Shown one piece after another: positions 23,689-36,254 of a stretch of 64,000 bases of DNA. The notes beneath the pieces are model-generated. The model was not told the origin of the DNA, searched no databases, and saw nothing but the letters and a program-made list of their open reading frames with translations. The position numbers were made by a program, and so were the translations under genes. Source of the DNA: Castor canadensis. Its lineage: Eukaryota > Chordata > Mammalia > Rodentia > Castoridae. Every line of letters begins with the position of its first letter. The first letter of the stretch is position 1. The stretch is from assembly GCF_047511655.1 (NCBI RefSeq), contig NC_133390.1, positions 96,789,583-96,853,582 of the forward strand, given 5' to 3'.

Positions 23689-25039
23689 GTTCATGTGTAA
23701 TGGCAATATATAGAGAGAGTTACATATCCTTATCACATATACAGATTGTGATAGAAAACTGTGCCATAGAGAGAGTAGAGAGTAATAATTTTTGGACTTA
23801 AGGGATTATAATGAATACCAAATAATGGAGAGCAATAAAATAAAGTGCTATCAGTTTGTATTTCACACTTCAGCTTTCTGGTGGTTAAACAGAGTATGAA
23901 AATCTCAGAAAGATCGAATGTTTGTAGCAATTTTGGCCTAAAATACTATTTCCATAAAAAAATTCAACCAATTCAGAGAATTTCCTTATAGCAGCAGTTC
24001 TGAAGTGTTTCCAAAAAGACTTTTCTCCCTCTGCGTTTGTAGAGGGAAAACCTCTTTTAAGGGTTTTTAAAAAAATTTTTAAACCACTACATTGACTTTT
24101 CATTGTTTAAAAAATGCCTTCTCCCCCTGCATAAAATTGTCTCAAAAATGCAGAAATAATGTCATAGAGGTCAAATCACACACTGAAGTAGAGGGATGCG
24201 GCTAGAAGGCCAGAACTTTGGCAAAAATATATTTTACCTTGATGCCATCACTTTGTAAGGCTAATCACACTAATTGTTATGCTCCAGTAACAAAATACAG
24301 AACTCTCTAGTACTTACTACCTCGATCTAGGCACACAGAATAATTCATTGATCTTAGCACTCTTTCAGGAGATGATGATTACGGTTTTCTGGGTGATGTA
24401 AACCTTGCAATCACGGATAATGGAGGTTTTTTTTTTTTTTTTTTTTTGGCATTTAATGCACTAGAGGCTCTGATCTTTAAAAACACAAGAAAATGTCAGA
24501 AGGTCAATAATACTACAGATGTGGCCAAGGAACAAGACTGACCTAAAATTACAAAAGTATAAAACACTCAAAAAAAAAATAACATGCTACAGGGGAAAAT
24601 TAGTACATAAGTACATTTAAAACTTTTTTACAATAAATAAAGATTGCACTGTAATTGGCATTTAAAGTACTGTATGCAGAATATAGTATAAATAAACCAA
24701 AAACAAAATAATGTTGGTTTCCCCATGACTTTGGTATGGGATCATGATAAGCTAAGACAGGATATTTATGGCATCTTAGACAACATAGACCAAGCACAGA
24801 ACAGCTATGATCAAGAAAAACCAAGTAGCAAAAATATCCACAAAAGAGGAGCGGGGGATGCGCTGTGTCTGTTGCACCCTTCTGGAATATGTTTGCACCT
24901 CCAGCTCTTAAGTGTCCCTGAGGTACTCGAACATTGTGGACTTCATATAAATAATCCAATGACTTTGGGTTGAAACTGATTATCTCATGACTCAAAATAA
25001 ACATGCAAGAGTAACACTCTGCACTTCAATAGCACCTGT

Positions 25040-25230
25040 GGATCAGAGATCTCAAAGCACTTACAAACATCAGAATCCCCATTTCATTTTATTTTATTTT
25101 TCATGCATGGGAAAACTGAGGCACAGAGAGGTAAAGTGACATGTTCAGGTCATGCAGCAAGTTAGTGACAGATCTAGGGAGAGAATCTAGGCTCCTAGAC
25201 TCCCCCGAAACACCCTGTGCTTACCACCAA
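25040..25230 (-). repeat. MIR SINE remnant inside the FNDC3B 3' UTR
   Basis: The plus strand shows the characteristic reversed MIR block: AACTGAGGCACAGAGAGGT, AAGTGACATG, GTCATGCAGCAAGTTAGTGACAG. This ancient element is on the transcript's sense strand, so it has long been part of the mRNA. Confidence 0.6.
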
Positions 25231-26381
25231 ATACCATTTCTTCTCCACACATGGCCAGATCAACCCCACAGAAATCGAACGACAAATTCAGATGACTCCC
25301 TTTAGGGTTTTATCAATTTTCATCTGCTGTTACATTAGTTTTATGGGCACTGAATTAAGGTATTGAATTTCAATCACTTCATGGATACCTCAAAGAACAG
25401 CCTATTGGCAAATCTTTCAAAAACAATGAGGCGACACCTAAGAAGACTGCTCACAATTAGTGTAAATCATTGGACAAGGGGCAGAGGCACTAAACTGTTA
25501 CCAGTTCTCGTCTTATAATTCTGGTCAAACATAATAGAACAGAATGACTCTAGTGATTAGATTAGAAGTAGTTATATACAAAGACAGACAAACAAGTTAA
25601 AGCAGCTTTAAAAATAGCTGAATAAGGAAACAACTAACTATTGCACAATGCCCTCTTAAAGTTACTGCTATGAATTGACATGGTAAAATCTACAATGCTC
25701 CATAACTTACAGGTGCATTTTGGTTACTTGATTTCTTATACAGGCAGCTCATAGTGTTAAAATCATAAGAAATACAGATTATTAAAACATTTTAGATTAA
25801 AGTACACATTTTGATTTAAATGAGCTAAACACAGTTAAATAACTGAGTGACAAAATGGTTTAGGGCAGCCTTATCTGAGTGAACACATCTTCTGTATGTT
25901 TTTGCTGTGTGGTTATACTCTGACAACACTGAAATCCTAGCCCTGCCACTACACACGCTGTGATTCTGCTTACATATATAATGACTGAGACAAAAGAAGT
26001 GACTGGTAAATATAAATTACTAAACTGTAACATAAAAACAGTATCAAAGGCTTGCAAAAGACATCAGTGAAAACAGAATAAAGGCAAATTTGAAAAGTCA
26101 AAAGAAAACATAAGAAAGCTAGCTTTTGGTATCTGGTTTGCTTTTCTTCTTCTTTTTTTCTCTTCTTCTTTAAAAAAAATATCCAGTTTAACCTCTTCCT
26201 AGTTTTGCATTTCAAAAAGGTGCACCAAGACACTGACACTTTTTCCTAGCTAATCTGTAAAACAAGAAAAGCATATAAATCAAAGAACAAAAGGGCTTAA
26301 AAAGGGGAGTATCTGAATAAATGTGTGCATGAAAGTGTGTAGCGCTAATTAAGTTCATACCTCTAGTTTCCTTGGGGTTGT

Positions 26382-26693
26382 TTACTTCATTAAGAAGTAC
26401 TGTAAGATAAAGGCAAATAAAATGGACAAAGTCGCAAAGCCAAGCACAATGAGGGCTGCAAACTGTTCATCAGTAGGCATCATGCTCTTCATTTTGGGGT
26501 CATCTAAGCTCCCCATGTCCCCTGCAAGCATGACCTCACTTCGCTGTAACACAAAGGCTGCAGAGGGGCTGAAGGCTCCGCTTAACTCCTGAGAGGTGTC
26601 TAAACAGCGCCGGCATGCACACACGCGGAACCTGTAGTCTGTGTTGGTCTGGAGGCCTGAGATTTGGAATGTGGCTTCTTCTCCCTTGTACAC
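26382..26693 (-). CDS. FNDC3B: FNDC3B last coding exon: end of last FN3 repeat, linker and C-terminal membrane anchor
   Basis: This part of the terminal exon codes for 103 residues and a TAA stop at 26382-26384. The AG acceptor is at forward 26694-26695, after a CT-rich tract. Residues 1-50 complete the last FN3 repeat (ISGLQTNTDYRFRVCACRRC is the E-F strand core). Residues 51-77 form a polar, acidic linker (GSLDDPKMKS). Residues 78-101 are an uninterrupted hydrophobic helix (LIVLGFATLSILFAFILQYF) followed only by LMK. That layout is a tail anchor: the FN3 repeats would face the cytosol if it inserts post-translationally. The ending matches FNDC3B as I remember it and not FNDC3A. No frameshift or early stop is present, and the gene looks functional. 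Confidence 0.95.
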   Translation of the reverse strand: MYKGEEATFQISGLQTNTDYRFRVCACRRCLDTSQELSGAFSPSAAFVLQRSEVMLAGDMGSLDDPKMKSMMPTDEQFAALIVLGFATLSILFAFILQYFLMK

Positions 26694-26999
26694 CTTCAAG
26701 AAGAGGAAAAGTCTTAATTAATATAGCACATGCAACCATGATGTAATATCCAGAGCGTTAGGGACGCTGATTTAAATTCACTCCATAACAACAAAAATTA
26801 TATTAAAAGTTTTCTCTTCTAATCTGTGTTTCATCCGGAAGAAAAGGTATTTCAACACACTCTAAATAAGGCACAGTATAAAATCTCGTGATTCAGACTT
26901 TTGAAAGAAGGAAATAAGGCTTGACTAGAAATGCAGCTGACATTTTAAGTCCTAAAGATACTGTCATATTAGACAGCTAAATTTTAAAAATTTAGGTTA

Positions 27000-28045
27000 T
27001 AAGTAAAGAGCCCTTAATACAAATTGCTGTATGAGCTTGGTTGCCAGAACAAATAACATTTGTAAATTGCAATAATGAAAAACAATACAATATGAAGTTT
27101 TTCACTGGATTTTTTAACAATTGGCTACACTATGTAATACCGCTCCATCAAGATAACCTACCCCATCCCAAAGAGGTAAACGCTACTCTAACTTGTTTTG
27201 CCTTTTCCAGAAGTTCATACAAATGGAATCATACAGTATGACTGTGCCTATGAGATTCATCCATGTTACAGAGTGATTCAGGAATTGGTCCTTTTATTGC
27301 TGACTATGGTTCCATTGTATAACTGTACTTCACTTTACCCATTTTCCTCTCCATGAATATTTGGGTCATTCCCACTTTGGAGGTTTTATATTATAGCAAG
27401 GTTATGAACATTTTTGTACAAATCTTTGAGGACTTTAGTTTTCATTTTTCTAGAGCAAAAGGTAGAAGTAGAAATGCTAGGTTACAGAGTAGGTCTCTAA
27501 CTTCTTAAAGAAAGTTTCCCCAGAAAAAACTGTATCACTTTGTACTCCCACCAACAAACAATGAGTCTGAGTCATTGCATACCCTAAATGTTACTCTACA
27601 TCCTCCTCTGTTACTGTCAGCTTTATATTTTAGCTATTCTAGTGGGTGTGAATGGCACCTATCCCCATGAGCTTATTGGTCACTCATACAACACCTTTTA
27701 CGGACAGATGTATATAAGTCTTTTGTTCATTTCAAATTTATTTGACTTTGCTAATTTGTAGGGGCTCTTTATATAATCTAGATATAAGACCATTGGCAGA
27801 TATATGTGTTGTGAATTTTTTCATCCAGTTTTGTGGCTTGCCTAATTGTTTGAGCATTTTTTTTGGGGGGATATAGTCCAATTTATCACAAATTAACATT
27901 TACATTATTTAGTAGTCTACCTCTCTGGAGTGTTTTACCTCTGTATGACCAACCTCCTTTCTTCCCATTAAAGATCTGGGATGTCTTCTTACCCTCTTTT
28001 AACTATAATATAATCATTAAGAGGCTTACTATTACAGGAGCTTAG
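27000..28045 (-). mobile_element. Ancient LINE-1 (L1M-type) fragment
   Basis: Plus-strand blocks TGAGATTCATCCATGTTACA, GGTTCCATTGTATAAC and TTAGCTATTCTAGTGGGTGT are the reversed ORF2 3' region of old mammalian L1s. GACCATTGGCAGATATATG follows. It is highly diverged, with no open frame. Confidence 0.75.
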
Positions 28046-29284
28046 AAACTACCAATTTCTTAAGGTATGATCACTCATTGAAATGACTGCAATAGCAGAC
28101 TTTGAAGGGAGAAGAAGAAGGAGACCTCACAAAGTTCTTTCACAGTGGGTTGGATCCTAGGAAAAGTTAGAGGATATGATAATCACATGAAAATTCATGG
28201 CTTATATTAGATTCAGTGAAGAGACAGGAAAAAATAGCTATAATCAAACCTAATCAAAGAGATCTGGCTGATGAATAATTTAAAAAAGGAAGTAAAATTA
28301 ATAGAAGGCTTTCTATCCAAATAGTCATGAGTTACTGCATGCAAAGTGTTTAATATCTGATATATATTAACTGCATGATAAAGTTAGCTATAATTATTAC
28401 TACCATTTAGAACTTAAAAAACAAACCCAAGTATACTCTTAAAACACAGCAATTAAGTGAGAGAGAAGGACATTTTCAATTCAGCAATAGATTTCTTAAC
28501 AAAACTGTCAGTTTTACCCATGAATACAAATCCCCTAAAAATGAAAAAGTATTACTAACAAACTCTTGTGTCTGAAACACTCACCAGCTATTCAGGGTTG
28601 ATAGGAATCTACCAACGTCTCTGTGTTGTTTCTAAAGCCTTTTATCTAGAAGCAGGACACTGCACGGGGACACCAAAATACCAGCCATGTATTTAATAAT
28701 GGACAAACCAATTCAGCAAAAGGATTTTACAGTTTGGAGAGGGTATTGGATTTTCCTTACTATGTTTAGCCTTTTTCCTTAAGATGTTCCTCTTATTTTC
28801 AAACCTTACTTGCAGACTTAGTGTCTTAATTCTGTACTTTTGTTTAGTGACCGAGTCCTAAGAAATTAATTCTGTTTGCTTCTTATACTTTTCTAGATTT
28901 ATCAATCTTTCTGTTACTTCCTTTTTAAGATTTTAAGCACATTCTTCCTGAACAGTTAGACTGTTTCTTTACAAATTATGGCATGTGTCCTGGCAACTAA
29001 GAAGGAAAGATCCTTAAGAAAACCCTTTGTGGTACTGAGAGACCATTCCTTTCTGCTTTCAATGATGAGTCTAAATGAATGTTGCAAGATGAACTTGTTG
29101 TCATGGTGACCAACCCACAAACAGCCAGCTATTTAAGAGTTCAGACCATACTTCCATGGAATCACCTCTCCATAAATTACTTCCCACCATGTGTGTGGGG
29201 GTCTCAGGAAAACAATGGTACACATTTTCTCATTAAAGAATATTTTGTTAAACTTACCTGTTTATGATTTATTAATTTATATAG

Positions 29285-29430
29285 TTTGGTGGTTGGTTTT
29301 TGGCTTTACTTTTTTTAGAGACAGGGACTCACTGTACAGTTCAAGTTGGCCTTGAATTCTTGATTCTCCTGCTTCAGCCTCCTGTGTGCAAGGATTTACG
29401 ACTTGCACTTCCACCCCTAGCAATTTTTAC
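29285..29430 (-). repeat. B1-type SINE
   Basis: The plus strand shows the reversed 7SL-derived pattern: AGAGACAGGGACTCACTGTA, AGTTGGCCTTGAATTC and CTGCTTCAGCCTCCTG. The promoter end is diverged. Confidence 0.75.
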
Positions 29431-29734
29431 TTTCTTAGATTTAATTTCTTAAATTTAAAATGCTGAAGTTGGTATTTCTAAGAAAAGTCTTTTCTTGGGA
29501 ATTGTTCTTGAAGGGAACAGCTTTACCACCTCTGGACCAGTATACTACCAGTTTGATAAAGTAGTCTACTTTTGCCTTTGGGTTTTGGTCCCCTTATCTG
29601 CTGTAGTCCAGGTATACAATTCATTCTGACAGTCTGTGGTGGTGATGAGTTAATGTAGGGAAGTTTATCAAGTTGGAGAAAAGCTGCACTGAAGCATTAG
29701 CCTCAAAGTTTTCTGATAATCTACTCTCGTCAAA

Positions 29735-30055
29735 TTTTTTTTTTTTTGGTGGTATTAGTGTTTGAACTCAGAGCCTTGTGCTTGCTAGGCAGGTGCTATA
29801 CCACTTGAGCCACACTCTCAGTTCTTTTGCTTTATTATTACTATTTTTTGATAGTGTCTCACGTTCTTCCTGGGGCTAGTCTTGATCTCAGACAGTGATC
29901 CTCCTGCCTCTGCCTCCGGAGTAGCTGGGATTACAGATATGTAACCCCCATGCCTAGCTTGCTAACTTTTTTGCCTGGGCTGGCCTTGAACCACAATCCT
30001 ATTTCCACTTCATAAGTAGCTGGGATTACAGTCATGAAGCACCACACCCAACTCC
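29735..30055 (-). repeat. Trimeric SINE (B1-B1-ID)
   Basis: Read on the minus strand, the element starts with a B1 unit (GTTGGGTGTGGTGCTTCATG, TGTAATCCCAGCTACT) that stops after GGCAAAAAAGTTAGCAAG. A second B1 unit follows (CTAGGCATGGGGGTTACA, CAGGAGGATCACTG). After an A-rich linker comes an ID-like unit (GAGTGTGGCTCAAGTGG, CACCTGCCTAGCAAGCAC) and an A-tail at 29740-29750. A shorter B1-ID dimer of the same type is at 59800-60020, which suggests a real composite family. Confidence 0.8.
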
Positions 30056-30194
30056 TCAAACTCTTTTAGAGGCCACAGCTCTTCAAATATTTATTTATCA
30101 AAGGGTGAAACAGTATAGCTAGCTGTTAGAATTCTTCTTCCCTCTGGGAACTAGGTCACGTCTGAGGTGGCCATTTGGAAGGCAATGGATAATC

Positions 30195-30420
30195 TCTCAG
30201 GCACAGGAACTGGAGACAGGATCCTGGCCAGTATCCTTGCTCTGCCACTTACTAGGTTAGTGATCTGAACCAAGCAGCATTGAATCTTCGCTTTCTCATC
30301 TTCAACATGGGGGCAGTAACAGTACCTAACAGTAACACTACTCCTAGGGGGGACCACAGATCAAATGAGACAATGAGTGTGAAAAATGTTTTGTGAATGT
30401 AATATGCTAGCGATAAGTCA
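30195..30420 (+). repeat. MIR SINE
   Basis: It contains GCTCTGCCACTTACTAGGTT, CTCATCTTCAACATGGGG and ATCAAATGAGACAATGAG, the middle and 3' parts of MIR in plus orientation. Confidence 0.8.
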
Positions 30421-30424
30421 ACCT

Positions 30425-30580
30425 TATTGAATTTAATTCTCCTAAATGTACTGTAAGGTGATTATCATTACTTCCACTTTAAGACGAATAAACTACGCCT
30501 CAGAGGCTGCTAATTTTATTAAGTCTCATAGCAAATAAAGGAAGTGGTGAACTCCAGACAAGACTTCATTTCTGTTTTTA
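30425..30580 (-). repeat. MIR SINE, diverged
   Basis: The plus strand has GATTATCATTACTTCCACTT, then GCCTCAGAGGC and AAGTCTCATAGCAAATAAAG, matching reversed MIR. It lies head-to-tail with the plus-strand MIR beside it. Confidence 0.5.
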
Positions 30581-31579
30581 CCAGAGTTGTTCACCACCCA
30601 AATTGTCCCAGCCCTGTCTATTCCACCCCTTGGGCAGTGACACTCCACTCCTGTCACCGACTTTAGTCTCCATGTAATGACAACAGCATGATACTGGGTC
30701 CAGTCTCTTGGCTTCTGACTTTGTGTTCCCATATAGCCCAGCTACCCCCCTGGTGTTCACATTAAAGACCTTCCAGCTCATACTAGCCTGGTGTGGCTGC
30801 CCCTCAGGGAAAGCACTGCCTCTTCTTTCTGATGTTATAGAAACTAGCTCTTACCTCAGTCTGTGCCATGCACATACAGACATGGGCAGAGCTTTTGGGA
30901 TGTGGCCTCTTAATTTATGCCATCAAAGGATGATCCCATTACAGAAAACCAGTATCCCCATTGGTTTTAGAGATTTTTGGAAAGTGGATATAAATGTACA
31001 TTTATATTTGATGATTTCTATATAGTCTCTAACACTTTCCAGAATTTGCATGGCTACATCCTTTAAAGAAAGGTAGCCCAGAAGTATACTTAATTTCACA
31101 GAAACCTGATTCAGTGAATATTGAATGGAGACCTCATAACTTTGATGGAACTTCTCAATCCCAAGTGCTTAGAGAGAAGATGCCTGAAAAATAATTTTAG
31201 AGAACAGAGGAATGCTTCTTTTCTTGTACCAACAGGCAAAAAACTTAGTGAAAGAAATGCCTAATTTAAGAGAACTTCTTAATGAGTTCAATCAAAATTT
31301 AGTTTAATCTATTCATTATTTTAATTGGACAGCTCCCATCTTTCATAAGAATTGCAAACAATGTTAACATTATCTTTTTTTGTAATATTTAAGATAAATA
31401 TATTGTGGAGTCGTGTTCTATTATCTCCATAACAACCAGCACAGTGGCTTGATAGAATACATGCCTAGTGAATGTTCTCTTATTAGGACCTCCAAGTTTT
31501 CAAGTAGATATTCTTACCCTATACTGTTTAAAAAGAGGATAATTGCCAGAAAGAAGTAAATATGAATGTGAACTGTGCA

Positions 31580-31580
31580 A

Positions 31581-31628
<48 letters not shown>
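31580..31628. repeat. (CA)n microsatellite
   Basis: About 20 uninterrupted CA units are present. It is likely polymorphic within the species. Confidence 0.95.
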
Positions 31629-31630
<2 letters not shown>

Positions 31631-31961
31631 GCAACACAGAGAGAATTCAGCACAGGCATAGTTATCATTGCGGAGAGTGGGATCATTAGCAACAATTAAG
31701 TTGTTTTTAATGAACCAAAAGATAATGTCATTTCCAACATATTTTAGAAATATTCATCAATGCTTATTAAACTTTTTGGATTAATCCATAGCTAATTAAA
31801 AATTTAGAATTTTAATATCACATTTTTAAAGAATTCTGATCTCATAAAAAGTTTAATGAAAACTGATTTGCTTTTGTGTAAACAGTCATAGCCACCATGG
31901 GTCAAACATTTTTATTACTCTATGTTCCTTTTGATATACTATTCTGCAGCTCAAGAATATG

Positions 31962-31993
31962 TTTTATATATACATATATATGTATATATAAAA
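31962..31993. repeat. 32-bp perfect AT palindrome
   Basis: The stretch equals its own reverse complement over all 32 bases with no spacer, centred at 31977/31978. Short flanking T and A runs could extend the stem with a bulge. It could extrude as a cruciform. Confidence 0.8.
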
Positions 31994-32019
31994 AAACAGA
32001 TGAGAAATAACCCTCCAAA

Positions 32020-32140
32020 ATGAGGATGATGCTGAGTCCCATGAATCAGTGAGAAGATTAAATGGAATAACATATAGCAACTTCCTCAGTGCCTGGCAGG
32101 TAGCGGGGCTCTTAAAAATTACATAAAACGTGTTATTGAA
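32020..32140 (+). repeat. MIR SINE 3' half
   Basis: GAAGATTAAATGGAATAACA and CAGTGCCTGGCAGGTAGCG match the MIR end that includes the CAGTGCCTGGCAC motif. Confidence 0.65.
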
Positions 32141-32854
32141 TCCTACTTTCCCCAGCTCCATGGCAGGAAACCTGTTATACTCTGGGACAGGAGTGTAAGG
32201 GAACCTTGGGGCTTACAACACATAGGATTTCAAGAAGGAATTGGCTGGAGGGGAGCCCCAATGACCCAGGCCTGGTGTCCACAGCATGTCCATGGTTGTG
32301 ATAGTCCAGCAGCACTCAGGAGATGATGGTTGTCAGGTCTGCTGCACAGCTATGCCCGCACTGGGTGACTGTGCAGCTCTGCACATCAGGGCAACAGGCT
32401 GTGTCTCCAATCCCTCTGTTTTCCTTCATTTTGACAGGGGCACCATTATGGGCTTTTTTCTTCTGCCTCAACCCAATTTAAAAGGCAGAGCTCCATTTAA
32501 GAGTTTCTTTATTGAAGTCACCAATCATAATATTGTAAATAAGTATATATGCAACATTGCTTGTAAAAAGACTATTTCTGTTCTTGATTTGATGAACAAC
32601 ATATTTTAAAGTAATTTTGACATGTTTATTCCAAATGGAAGAATGTAAAGTAATTCCAGACAACTGAAATGAAGAATCCAGGACCTTTACTTCAGAGTAA
32701 CATGCAGTATAGTTGAAATCCTTTGAGTAACAGCTTTTTGGGGAGGATCACTGAGGAAGTGCATGTGGGGTTACTAAAGGCTTACCTCCAGCCCCTCCCC
32801 CAGGAACTGGAAAAGTGGATGCAGGTGTACCTTGTTATAGTTTACACAATTCCC

Positions 32855-33030
32855 TCTCATGGCTGAGTGGATAAGATGCTCTCAGTAATAATCTAAGACA
32901 CAGGAATAGTATCACTGCCCTATAGCAAGAGAGCCAAGGTTCAGCGAGGTGAATTAATGCCTCCAAAATCACATAGTAAGGGAGGAAGACTTGTCCTCGT
33001 TCCACTCTGTGCCTCAAGAGGACTGTGCTA
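32855..33030 (-). repeat. MIR SINE, diverged
   Basis: The plus strand reads GCCAAGGTTCAGCGAGGTGA and then AAATCACATAGTAAGGGAGG, a reversed MIR core. Confidence 0.5.
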
Positions 33031-35577
33031 ATCTTCAGGCCTCCTCTGTGGAGATAATAATGCTAAGGAGGACAGGCAAGGGTACTGTGACTGAACTAAG
33101 GAACCGCTTCTGTGGGTGTGTGCTTTCCCACTCAAAGGGCCGATAAGCTCTGAGTGTGCTGACTGTGCCAGGCACATTTCACAATAAGAGCACCCAACAG
33201 TTTCTCAATAAACAAGGAGGCCCATACCTGGACTTCATGAAACTGATTTCAAATTCATCTTCCAAAAAATCTTAAGTGGATGCATATATGGAAATTTTTC
33301 TGCTATAACATCTCATGACCTTCATCAGATACTAAAGGAACCTCCAAACCTGAAACACTTAAGACTCAGTAAAATCAGTTATGACTTTTAAAGATTTCCA
33401 TTTTTGATCAGTTTTGGTCTAAATTTGAGCCTTAAACAAAACACTATAAAAGGTCATAGACTCATTGCTTACTTTCTGTGTTAAAAGTCATTGAAATATA
33501 TGGTGGTTCCAGGAGGTTCTGTAGGCCCCAAGACTTTAGAATAGTTTGGACAAGAGAAGATCTTTCTTCACGGTACCTTTTATGACATCATGAAGAGTTA
33601 ATACTATACTCTAACTGATACAGAGAAATATTTATAGAGAGAGGCCATCAAATTAAAAGTGGAACTCTGTACAAGTTCATTAAGAAGGGTTTCTTCTTAA
33701 TGGACCAAATCTGAGCCCTGGCTGCCAACAGGAATAATTTCTTATAGTTTGTTAACCTTGTTCTTATTGCCAATGCTTATATTCAATATTTTCTGTAAAC
33801 ATGATGGACATCTGAATAGGGATATAAATATGTACAATTTTGTTTTCATTTTTATGTTTATGAAACTATTCTCTATTTCATGCTAAAAAAGTCAGTCACA
33901 TGTATGCATACAGATACAGTTTTCACCCTTTTCAAGAGTGCTTTATAATAATACTTTTTGAAAAGAAGTTTAAACTTCCTGCAAAAAAAAGTCTTGTGTT
34001 TAGAATGTTCATTAATGTCAGAAAAGCCAAACTGGCAATACATGGGTTCTAAAGCAAAATGAAATTTTAGGTAAGGATTTAACACTTTAAGTTAATACAC
34101 TAATTATTAAAACCTGCTGCACATCACGATAACTGAACAAATGAAAGGTTATCAGCTAGAACCAAGGCAAATTTAAGTCAAAGCTTCAAGCAAAACATCA
34201 GAAAAGCCCACGGAAATCATATGTAGTCTGTAAAAATAAGGTGAGGAAGACATATGTCTTCCTATTAGGGGCAATTTTTTTTCCACCTAAGTTATAAACA
34301 TCACTTTATATCCACTCCATGGTGAAGTAAATTCTTGTCACCACTGCAGATATAAATAACTTCCCCTTTCATGCATGCAAGATACATTTACTGAGTGCCT
34401 AACTATGTGCCAGTCTTAGGAAAATTAAAATGAACAACCCAATCCCACATGCCAGTGATCTTGTCTGACTAGAGATGTAACTGAGGTATACATGGGGCAC
34501 CAAGAGCCATGGCACTGCCAAGGTGACAGTAAAGCAATGATCACCTTTCATGTGCTTTTGCTTTAGCTCTCTGAATTCAAACCCATTGCCTGTTATCCCT
34601 GGACTATAACTATCTTAGCCGTTATTCTGCACAGATAATATAAATAGCCTTCATTCCCTATCTTATGTCCAGAACAAGTGAAGGAAGTACTCAAAACATC
34701 ATGTTTAACTTAAGTTAATGCCTACTGAATAGGGAGAAGAAAAAAAAAATTTCACCAAAGAACCCAGTACAAACTGTCCCTGATTCAATTATGGTTTCTC
34801 ATGTATGATCACTACACCTTACTAATTTCTTGGTAAATACAGGACACACATGGACATCTTCATTTGCTAAGCTGTCCTAAAGTTCAGCGTTTTCACTACG
34901 AAACAGTTGTTTATGGCTATTTACAATAAGAGAAACATTCTACAGCATACAGAAGACTGTACATTATCATATTAGTGCCTGTATATCTACGGGTCTAAAT
35001 ATACAACATATGGTGGAGTCCAAACAGCCAGTCTACTAGTAAAATCTAGATAACTGAATAGATTTGCCTTTTTCTGGCAATGACTCCTTCACTGTGAGAC
35101 AGTGCTTTCTAGGCTCTGAGAAACAGAACGTTTTTCTAAAAACAGGTTGGGAAAGCATGGCATGCAGAATGAAAGACTTTCAAATCCAACAATGAATATA
35201 CACTGAATGTACTGATGGAAATGAATTGCTGTTAAGGGTCAAATGAGAAGGTGTGAAAGTTTCTAGCACTTCACAGGTTAACCATGTTGACACTGTGGTG
35301 GGAGAGGACAACACTAATGGTTTAAAGGTAACTAAAGCTTGTGCAGAAACTTCTCTTCTCTCTGTTTGAGCTGACACCTAAACCCAGTCTTATCTTTCTA
35401 ATAAACTGAAAAGATTATATATGTGAAATTACTTACTCTGAATGGAATCGCCTGTGAGAACGAGGCAGGAAAGTAATGGGACAGCATAGTACCTTTGCCT
35501 TTGTATTTAAAACGAATAGTGGAAACTTTCGTAGGGAAATCATCCACTGACATGAATCAATACTGGCAGACGTCAAG

Positions 35578-35705
35578 GTTTTTTTGAGACAGATTCTCAC
35601 TGCATAGCCCAGGTTGACCTCAAACTTTAGATCTTCCTGCTTCAGCTTTTTAAATGCTGGGTTACAGGCATGCACTACCATACCCAACAAACAGATGCCA
35701 GATTT
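35578..35705 (-). repeat. B1-type SINE
   Basis: The plus strand reads TTTTTTTGAGACAGATTCTC, ATAGCCCAGGTTGACCTCAA and ACAGGCATGCACTACCATAC, a reversed monomeric B1 with its poly(A) as a T-run at the low end. Confidence 0.88.
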
Positions 35706-36254
35706 AACATAAAGGTTTAGCAATTCAGACTTTTATTTGACACTTCATATTTGCAAAGAAAGGCAAAATGTCCTAATATTTCTTTGATTTTTAAATACCA
35801 TTTATTTCTCAGTATTCTTTATTATTCCCTAAGAAACACCAACCAGCAATTTAAGAAAAACTCTGAATCAGATTATTTTTTCCCTGCTTTGTGTATTTGA
35901 AGCCTCAATAGCTAAAAATGAAGTCTTCACAAATTATACTAATGTTTCAGAGGACAGGTGGCATTTATGAACCTTCTGAAGTTCATATATAAACGAATTA
36001 TTAAAAGTGCCAGTGGGCCTCTGTTTGCCTAGTGGAACAAATACTATTTTTGTCCTGATTTCACAAAAATGGTTGTTAAGTTTCAGGGAACATTGTGGAA
36101 AGCTACAGAGAATCTGAATCCTTATGGCCAGTGACCTGAGAATGGCTGGCTCTGGAAGAATTAAGGATCAAGAAGAGGTGTGAAAAATGGTAAAACCAAA
36201 TTCTCTGTCTGGCCATTGCATTTTCTCTCACATAACTTTATTTTATGATTTATT

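Larger units (their letters stand above)
23121..26381 (-). other. FNDC3B: FNDC3B 3' untranslated region
   Basis: About 3.2 kb of AT-rich, mostly repeat-free sequence lies directly after the FNDC3B stop codon. The most distal clear signal is AATAAA on the minus strand at 23121-23126, followed by a T-rich stretch. Two overlapping AATAAA hexamers at 23678-23688 are a proximal alternative. Features inside are a MIR-like segment (about 25040-25230), an A-tract of about 20 nt on the transcript strand (24427-24448) that could misprime oligo-dT, and a 7-base miR-143 seed match at 24369-24375. The exact 3' end is inferred. RNA-seq or poly(A)-site data would set it. Confidence 0.7.
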
